From positions 248,001 through 312,000 of the forward strand of contig JAFEDT010000011.1 in assembly GCA_018241445.1 (NCBI GenBank): a DNA stretch of 64,000 bases. Direction: 5' to 3'. Below the pieces are notes generated by a model, which saw only the letters and a program-made list of their open reading frames with translations, searched no databases and had not been told where the DNA came from. Positions 54,535 to 64,000 of this stretch are shown here, in pieces. Every line of letters begins with the position of its first letter. Position 1 is the first letter of the stretch. Origin of the DNA: Pseudomonadota bacterium (GTDB lineage Bacteria; Pseudomonadota; Gammaproteobacteria; Steroidobacterales; Steroidobacteraceae). Both the position numbers and the translations under genes were made by a program.

Positions 54535-55291
54535 GAATCAGCCATTTGCGCTGCGCGGCCTGTTTCTGGTCACCGGTGGCACGCGCGGTATCGGGCGCGC
54601 GATTTCGGAGCGCTTCGCGCGCGCCGGCGCGCACGTCCTGGCAAACTATGTGCGCAACGAGCAGGCGGCCGGTGAATTGCAGGCGCTCGCCCAGGCCGAC
54701 GGACTGGCGCTGGAAACGCTGCGCGCCGACCTCGCGGCACCGCGGGGCCTCGAGAGCGTCGTCGCCCGCGTGAAGGACGGCGGAATGCCGCTTGCCGGTA
54801 TAGTGCACTGCGCAGCCACCGGGACCCATCGTACGATCGAGTCACTCACCGGCAGGCATCTCGACTGGACGTTCGCTCTGAATGTGCGGGTGCCGTTCGA
54901 GCTGACGACGCAACTTCTGCCGCACTTCGGCCGCGACGGCTGCATTCTGGCGATCAGCTCCATGGGGGCTACCCGCGCGCTGCCGCACTATACGGCTGTC
55001 GGCGCGTCGAAGGGGGCGCTCGATGCCCTGATCCGGCATTTTGCCGCCGAGCTTGCTCCGCGCGGTATCCGGGCCAACCTGCTGCGGCCCGGCGCGGTCC
55101 GGACCGAGGCCTGGAAGGCGATGCCGGATGCGGAGCAGCGCCTGGCGGAAGCTGCCGCGCGCACACCGGGCGGCAGGCTGGTCACGCCCGAGGAGCTGGC
55201 TTGCGCAGCACAATTTCTCTGTTCGCCAGCCGCCGCCGGGGTGAACGGTCAGGCCCTGGTGGTGGACGGCGGCGCGGCAATCGTCTATTGA
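54524..55291 (+). CDS. Short-chain dehydrogenase/reductase (FabG-like)
   Basis: A 255-residue classical SDR: VTGGTRGIGRAISERFARAG (cofactor loop), ISSMGATRALPHYTAVGASK (Ser, Tyr and Lys of the active site), and GVNGQALVVDGGAAIVY at the end. It resembles 3-oxoacyl-ACP reductases, in line with the ACP gene 22 bases downstream. GGGAGAG precedes the ATG. Confidence 0.9.
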   Translation: MAAENQPFALRGLFLVTGGTRGIGRAISERFARAGAHVLANYVRNEQAAGELQALAQADGLALETLRADLAAPRGLESVVARVKDGGMPLAGIVHCAATGTHRTIESLTGRHLDWTFALNVRVPFELTTQLLPHFGRDGCILAISSMGATRALPHYTAVGASKGALDALIRHFAAELAPRGIRANLLRPGAVRTEAWKAMPDAEQRLAEAAARTPGGRLVTPEELACAAQFLCSPAAAGVNGQALVVDGGAAIVY

Positions 55292-55312
55292 ACTTGCGGA
55301 GACAATTCGATC

Positions 55313-55555
55313 ATGTCAAGTGTTCTGGCCAGGATTCAGAAGTCCTTCAATGCGGCGTTCGATGTCGCGCCCGAATCAATCGGGATCGACACGGCGCCGG
55401 GCGACGTCAAGGCCTGGGACTCGATGGGTCACGTGTCCCTGGCGAGCAGCCTCGAGCAGGAGTTCAACGTTTCGTTCGACGTCAACGAGCTCATGGAGAT
55501 GGAGAACGTCCGCGCAATCGTGCGGGTCGTGGAAGCGAAGATCGCTGCCACCTGA
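55313..55555 (+). CDS. Acyl carrier protein
   Basis: An 80-residue ACP with phosphopantetheine site AWDSMGH (Ser37). It lies between a FabG-like SDR and an AMP-ligase, 3 bases before the latter, so it is probably the carrier loaded by that ligase. Third ACP of the window. Confidence 0.9.
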   Translation: MSSVLARIQKSFNAAFDVAPESIGIDTAPGDVKAWDSMGHVSLASSLEQEFNVSFDVNELMEMENVRAIVRVVEAKIAAT

Positions 55556-55558
55556 ACG

Positions 55559-57058
55559 ATGCGCTCAGCAGGGCACAACTTCGCGGCGCGACTGCTGGAT
55601 CGTGTCGGGGCGGGTTCGCGCCTGATCGACGCGGCGCGGGGCGACAGCCATGCGGGCGCGCAGATCCGTAGCGGCGTGACGGGCTTCGCGGCGGGGTTCG
55701 TCAACGCCGGCCTGCGCCAGGGCGACCGGGTCGTGATCTGCTGCGCACTGGACACGCACAGCAGCCTGGCTTACCTCGGCGCGATGTACGCCGGACTCGT
55801 TCCGGTGCCGTTGAGCGAGGCGACGTTTGCGGCCTCGGGCGAGCAGGTATGCGGCAGGAGCGGCGCGCGGGCCCTGTGGTCTGCTCGTGGGGTGCGCTGC
55901 GACTGGGCCGCGCAGCGGGGTTGCATTGCCTTGCAGGGAGCCTTGCCTGCCCCAGCCGCGCATGCAGAGCCGGCGGCGTGCGCTGACGGTGACCTGGCGG
56001 CGCTCATGACGACTTCCGGGTCCACCGGCACGCCGCGGTTGGTGCGGGTGACGCACGGCAACCTGATTGCCAACACCGAGGCAATCATACGCAGCCAGTC
56101 ACTCGGGGATGACGAGCTCGCGATGCTGATCCTGCCCGTGAGCTATTGCTTCGGCGCGAGCGTGCTGCATAGTCACCTCTACCAGGGCGGAGGCGTGGTG
56201 TTCGACTCCCGCTTCATGTTTCCCGACAAGGTATTGCGCGCTATCAGCGAACACCAGTGTACGACGTTCGCGGGTGTGCCCACTGTTTATAACATCCTGC
56301 TGCGCCGCTCCAATGTCCGCAGTATTGCGCTGCCGTCCTTGCGGCGCTTCCTGCAGGCGGGAGGGGCGCTGCCGCTGGAATCCGTCAGGCAGATGCGTGA
56401 GATCGTGCCGCACGCGGGATTCTTCGTCATGTACGGCCAGACGGAGGCGACCGCACGCATATCCTGCCTGTCCCCGCAGCGCCTCATCGACAAGGGTGGC
56501 AGCGTTGGCCTGCCGCTCGACAATCTCGAGATCCGTATCGTCGACGCAGACGGCAGGAGCGCCCGCGCCTCGAGTCCCGGCGAAATCTGGGTGCGCGGCC
56601 CTTCGGTCGCTGACGGTTACTACGACGACGCCCCCGGGAGCGCGACGAAGTTTCATGATGGCTGGCTGCGGACCGGGGATCTGGCGACCCAGGATCCGGA
56701 CGGGTTCCTGTGGCTGGTCGGGCGTACGGGGGAGTTTGTGAAGATGCGCGGTGTGCGCGTGGGCCTGGCCGAGATCGAAGCAAGGTTTGCGGGCGTTCCC
56801 GGGATCGTTGAGTGCGCGGCCGTTGGGGTACCGCACGCCGAAGCGGGTGAAGCGCTGGCTCTCTATGTAGTTGCCGAGACGGGCGCCGATGAGGTGCTCG
56901 CCGCGCTGCGCCGTTGTATGCCACCGGAGTGGATCTGCGATTCGGTCACGCTGGTGGCGGAACTGCCCAGGACCGGAAGCGGCAAGCTGGCGCGCTCCCT
57001 GATCAGCGAGCTGGCTCCCCTCGCGGTACGGCGGCTGACTCCAGGCGGACCGGCATGA
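55559..57058 (+). CDS. AMP-dependent acyl ligase
   Basis: A 499-residue ANL-superfamily adenylating enzyme. A3 reads TTSGSTGTPRLVRVTHGN, with Arg replacing the usual Lys after the Pro; A5 is VMYGQTEATARISCL, A7/A8 is RTGDLATQDPDGFLWLVGRTGEF, and the catalytic Lys is in RTGSGKLAR. It would activate a carboxylic acid and load it onto the ACP (or CoA). Overlaps the LuxE-like gene by 4 bases. Confidence 0.87.
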   Translation: MRSAGHNFAARLLDRVGAGSRLIDAARGDSHAGAQIRSGVTGFAAGFVNAGLRQGDRVVICCALDTHSSLAYLGAMYAGLVPVPLSEATFAASGEQVCGRSGARALWSARGVRCDWAAQRGCIALQGALPAPAAHAEPAACADGDLAALMTTSGSTGTPRLVRVTHGNLIANTEAIIRSQSLGDDELAMLILPVSYCFGASVLHSHLYQGGGVVFDSRFMFPDKVLRAISEHQCTTFAGVPTVYNILLRRSNVRSIALPSLRRFLQAGGALPLESVRQMREIVPHAGFFVMYGQTEATARISCLSPQRLIDKGGSVGLPLDNLEIRIVDADGRSARASSPGEIWVRGPSVADGYYDDAPGSATKFHDGWLRTGDLATQDPDGFLWLVGRTGEFVKMRGVRVGLAEIEARFAGVPGIVECAAVGVPHAEAGEALALYVVAETGADEVLAALRRCMPPEWICDSVTLVAELPRTGSGKLARSLISELAPLAVRRLTPGGPA

Positions 57059-58194
57059 GCACGTCCAGCCCCGGCGCGGCACAAATCGACGCGCTGCTGC
57101 GGCCGGCGACGTTCGCCGTAGAACCGGAAAAGCGCGCCAACGATCTGCTCGCGGTGCTCAAGAGTCATCTCGGTGTGGCCAGAGAGCGTAGCCCGGCCTT
57201 CCGCAATTACGTCGATGCCTGGCCCATGGACTATCGCGCAGCCACCCGTATCGCCGATCTGCCTTATTTGCCGGTCAGCCTGTTCAAGTCGGACCCGCCC
57301 CTGGCTCTGGTGCCGCGCAGTGAGATCGTGCGCACGCTCGCCTCGAGCTCAACCACCGGGCAGCAGCCAAGCCGCGTGGTGCTGGACGCTCAGACAGCCA
57401 GGCGTATGGTGAAGGGTGTCGCGGTGATCATGGGGGATTTCATCGGGCCGCAGCGGCGCCCCTACCTTGTTATCGACACCCCGGAGAATACCCTCGGCGC
57501 GGCCGAGCTCGGCGCACGTGGGGCCGCTATCCAGGGGCTGCGCAGCTTCGCGACCGAGCTGGCGTGCTGCCTGCGCAGCGGACCCGGGGGCGTCTTGAGT
57601 CTGGACGAGGCACGGCTTGAGGACTTCGCGACCAGGTTCCGTGACGTCGAGGTGCTGGTCTACGGCTTCACGTACGTCATCTGGCAGCACTTCATCCAGC
57701 CATTGCGGGCGCGGGGCATCACCCTGGGGATGCCGCGCGTCAGGGTCTTGCACAGTGGCGGGTGGAAACGGCTTACGGAGCAGGCCGTCACGCCCGCCGC
57801 GTTTGCGGAAACGGCGGCGGTGATATTCGGATGCACCCCCGAACGGATCGTCGACTTCTACGGCATGGTCGAGAACGTCGGTGTCGTGTATCCGGATTGC
57901 GGGCAGCGCAACAAACATGTCCCTGCCTTCGCCGACGTGATCGTGCGTGACCCCCTGACACTCGAGCCGGTCGGTGCCGGGGAGCAGGGCATCGTACAGG
58001 TATGCAGCGCCCTGCCCACCAGTTTCCCGGGGTTTGCGGTACTCACTGACGACATGGCCGAGGTCGTGCACACGGACGCTTGCCCGTGTGGGCGCCGCGG
58101 CCTGGCGTTCCGCTTCGTGAAGCGCGTGCCGCGCAGCGAAGTCCGGGGCTGCGGCAACGTGGAGACCACGCGCGCGCGCCCGGTCATGAGTTGA
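57055..58194 (+). CDS. LuxE-like acyl-protein synthetase
   Basis: A 379-residue protein of the LuxE family. In luminous bacteria LuxE activates a fatty acid with ATP, holds it on a Cys near its C-terminus, and passes it to LuxC. Here LASSSTTGQQPSRVVLD and VYGFTYVIWQHFIQPL are typical, and Cys366 in VRGCGN matches the LuxE acyl-accepting Cys. The N-terminal half includes the expected FKSDPP segment. No luciferase genes (luxA, luxB) are seen. Followed by the LuxC-like gene after 15 bases. Confidence 0.88.
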   Translation: MSTSSPGAAQIDALLRPATFAVEPEKRANDLLAVLKSHLGVARERSPAFRNYVDAWPMDYRAATRIADLPYLPVSLFKSDPPLALVPRSEIVRTLASSSTTGQQPSRVVLDAQTARRMVKGVAVIMGDFIGPQRRPYLVIDTPENTLGAAELGARGAAIQGLRSFATELACCLRSGPGGVLSLDEARLEDFATRFRDVEVLVYGFTYVIWQHFIQPLRARGITLGMPRVRVLHSGGWKRLTEQAVTPAAFAETAAVIFGCTPERIVDFYGMVENVGVVYPDCGQRNKHVPAFADVIVRDPLTLEPVGAGEQGIVQVCSALPTSFPGFAVLTDDMAEVVHTDACPCGRRGLAFRFVKRVPRSEVRGCGNVETTRARPVMS

Positions 58195-58209
58195 AGGGGC
58201 GGCGCGCCG

Positions 58210-59486
58210 ATGCCTGAACTCGTTCACAGAGTTGATTCTCCCGGGCAGATCAGCGCCGCCGCGCAGCGGCTGCGGGCGGCCTCGCGGCTGCCGCTCAGCC
58301 CACAGCGCGCCATAGATGCGCTGGAGCGCTGGGGTACCGCGTTGCGCGGTGCATCGGTCGATGCCGTGCCGGGCGTGGCTTTTCTGCGCTTGTGGCTGCG
58401 GCGCGGAACACTCGAGCCGCTTCTGCAACGTGAGCTGGGGGCCGAGGCTCTGCGGGGGGGATGGAGCCAGGAGCACAACGCGCGTCTCCAGGCATTCCCC
58501 ATTGGAGTAGTTGGTCACTGGCCGGCTGCCAACGTGGAGATTCAGCCGATCCTGTCGCTCACCTGCTCGCTGCTGGGCGGAAACTCGGCACTGGTCCGGG
58601 TGCCCACGTCGCTGGTGGAGGAAACGCGGGCGCTCCTGGACAAGCTGCGGGAGGTCGATGGCGAGGATTTGCTCGCCGGGCGGATATTCGCGGCGAGCTT
58701 CCCTCACGAGCGCCTGGACCTGCAGCAGGCCATGGCGGCGGCAGTCGACGGAGCCATGATCTGGGGGGGACTTGAGGCCGTGACGCAGCTGCGGGCACTG
58801 CCGTTTCCCCACTGGGCTCGCGTACTGGCTTTCGGACCGCGGCTGTCAGTGGCGGCGATGGATGCGGCCACGTGGATGAGCAAACCGCAGCGCGCGTCCT
58901 GGTGCCAGCGCATCGCCCGGGATCTGTGGCAGTTCGATCAACAGGCGTGCTCGTCGCCCCAGGCGTTGTTTCTCGAACGGGGTGCGGGCGGTGACGTTGA
59001 CGAGTTCGTCGCGGCGCTGGCGGCTGCTCTGCGCCAGGAAAATTCCCTGCACCCCCGCCGGGTGATAGATCCAGCGCTCACCTCCGCAATTTGTGCGGCG
59101 CGCGCCAACTGGCTGCTCGAGGACGGCGAGCACAGGGGCGTTTTTCCCCCGGGCCCGGACTGGACTGTGCTGGTGGGATCCGGTGCCGCCATTCCCCGTC
59201 CCACCCAGGGCCGGACGCTGCCGGTGCTGCTGGTCGAGGACCTCAACGACCCCATAGCAGCTTTCGACGGGGCGGTGCAGACTCTCGGCCTGGCGGTCGC
59301 CGACGCCAAGAAGGAAGAAGCTCTCGCCCGGGCCGCCGGCTTGAACGGGGTCGACCGGGTCGTGAAGCTCGGCCGCATGCACGTGTTCGGCTCACCCTGG
59401 GATGGCGTGGATCTCGTGCGCCCCATGATGCGCCTGGTGCGTCACATGCCCAGCCACGACGGGGTCGAGGAGGAGATCGTGAAGAA

Positions 59487-59490
<4 letters not shown>
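58210..59490 (+). CDS. LuxC-like acyl-CoA reductase
   Basis: A 426-residue member of the LuxC family, NADPH-dependent acyl reductases giving an aldehyde. Catalytic Cys247 lies in FDQQACSSPQALFLE; GHWPAANVEIQPILSL and VKLGRMHVFGSPWDGVDLVR are typical. With the LuxE-like gene it forms a fatty-acid-reductase pair. GGGGCGG lies before the ATG. It overlaps the NRPS gene by 4 bases. Confidence 0.9.

Positions 59491-64000
<4,510 letters not shown>

Overview
This window is GC-rich bacterial DNA, densely coded on both strands, and reads as one large exosortase A (XrtA)/PEP-CTERM exopolysaccharide locus. It is preceded by an RND multidrug efflux operon. The organism is most likely a gammaproteobacterium: there is an MdtABC-type pump, an XrtA gene set, sigma-54 type promoters at PEP-CTERM genes, outer-membrane export lipoproteins and a beta-barrel. 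This placement is inference from gene content only. I see no tRNA, rRNA, insertion sequence or CRISPR array.

Layout: (1) 1-5009, minus strand, efflux genes mdtA-mdtB-mdtC, with mdtC cut by the window edge. (2) 5160-9634, minus strand: three PEP-CTERM proteins, a PEP-CTERM-locus polysaccharide deacetylase, and exosortase A with an EpsI-type domain at its C-terminus. (3) 9932-24238, plus strand: a lipoprotein behind a sigma-54 promoter, then the XrtA export block (export lipoprotein, chain-length protein, tyrosine autokinase, beta-barrel, FemAB protein, two glycosyltransferases, amidotransferase), then a Tat-exported enzyme-like protein and a TPR protein. (4) 24239-27033, minus strand: a second deacetylase and a second, glutaminase-defective amidotransferase. 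(5) 27153-31878, plus strand: an acyl carrier protein, a fused double hydrolase, a glycosyltransferase and a Tat-exported kelch-like protein. (6) 31880-36361, minus strand: ACP, FkbH-like protein, a MaoC-SDR fusion and a GNAT protein. (7) 36477-40643: an O-antigen-ligase-like protein (plus), facing a PLP decarboxylase and acyl-CoA ligase pair (minus). (8) 40801-51366: sugar C-methyltransferase, two glycosyltransferases, flippase, epimerase/dehydratase genes, a DUF4910-type peptidase-like protein, a cytidylyltransferase and a PIG-L deacetylase. (9) 51516-64000, plus strand: an unbroken nine-gene run of cytidylyltransferase, class III aminotransferase, 2OG-Fe(II)-type oxygenase, SDR, ACP, AMP-ligase, LuxE-like, LuxC-like, and a large NRPS (C-A-N-methyltransferase-PCP-start of TE) that runs off the window.

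As a whole the region encodes sugar-nucleotide synthesis, glycan assembly, flipping, polymerisation or ligation, chain-length control and export, together with protein sorting by XrtA. Three separate ACPs with their own acyl-handling enzymes suggest the glycan, or a co-produced small molecule, carries acyl or aminoacyl groups. The least conventional part is the right end, where LuxE/LuxC-type fatty acid reductase genes, an AMP-ligase/ACP pair and an NRPS with a threonine-type specificity code and an embedded N-methyltransferase sit in one operon with sugar-nucleotide genes.
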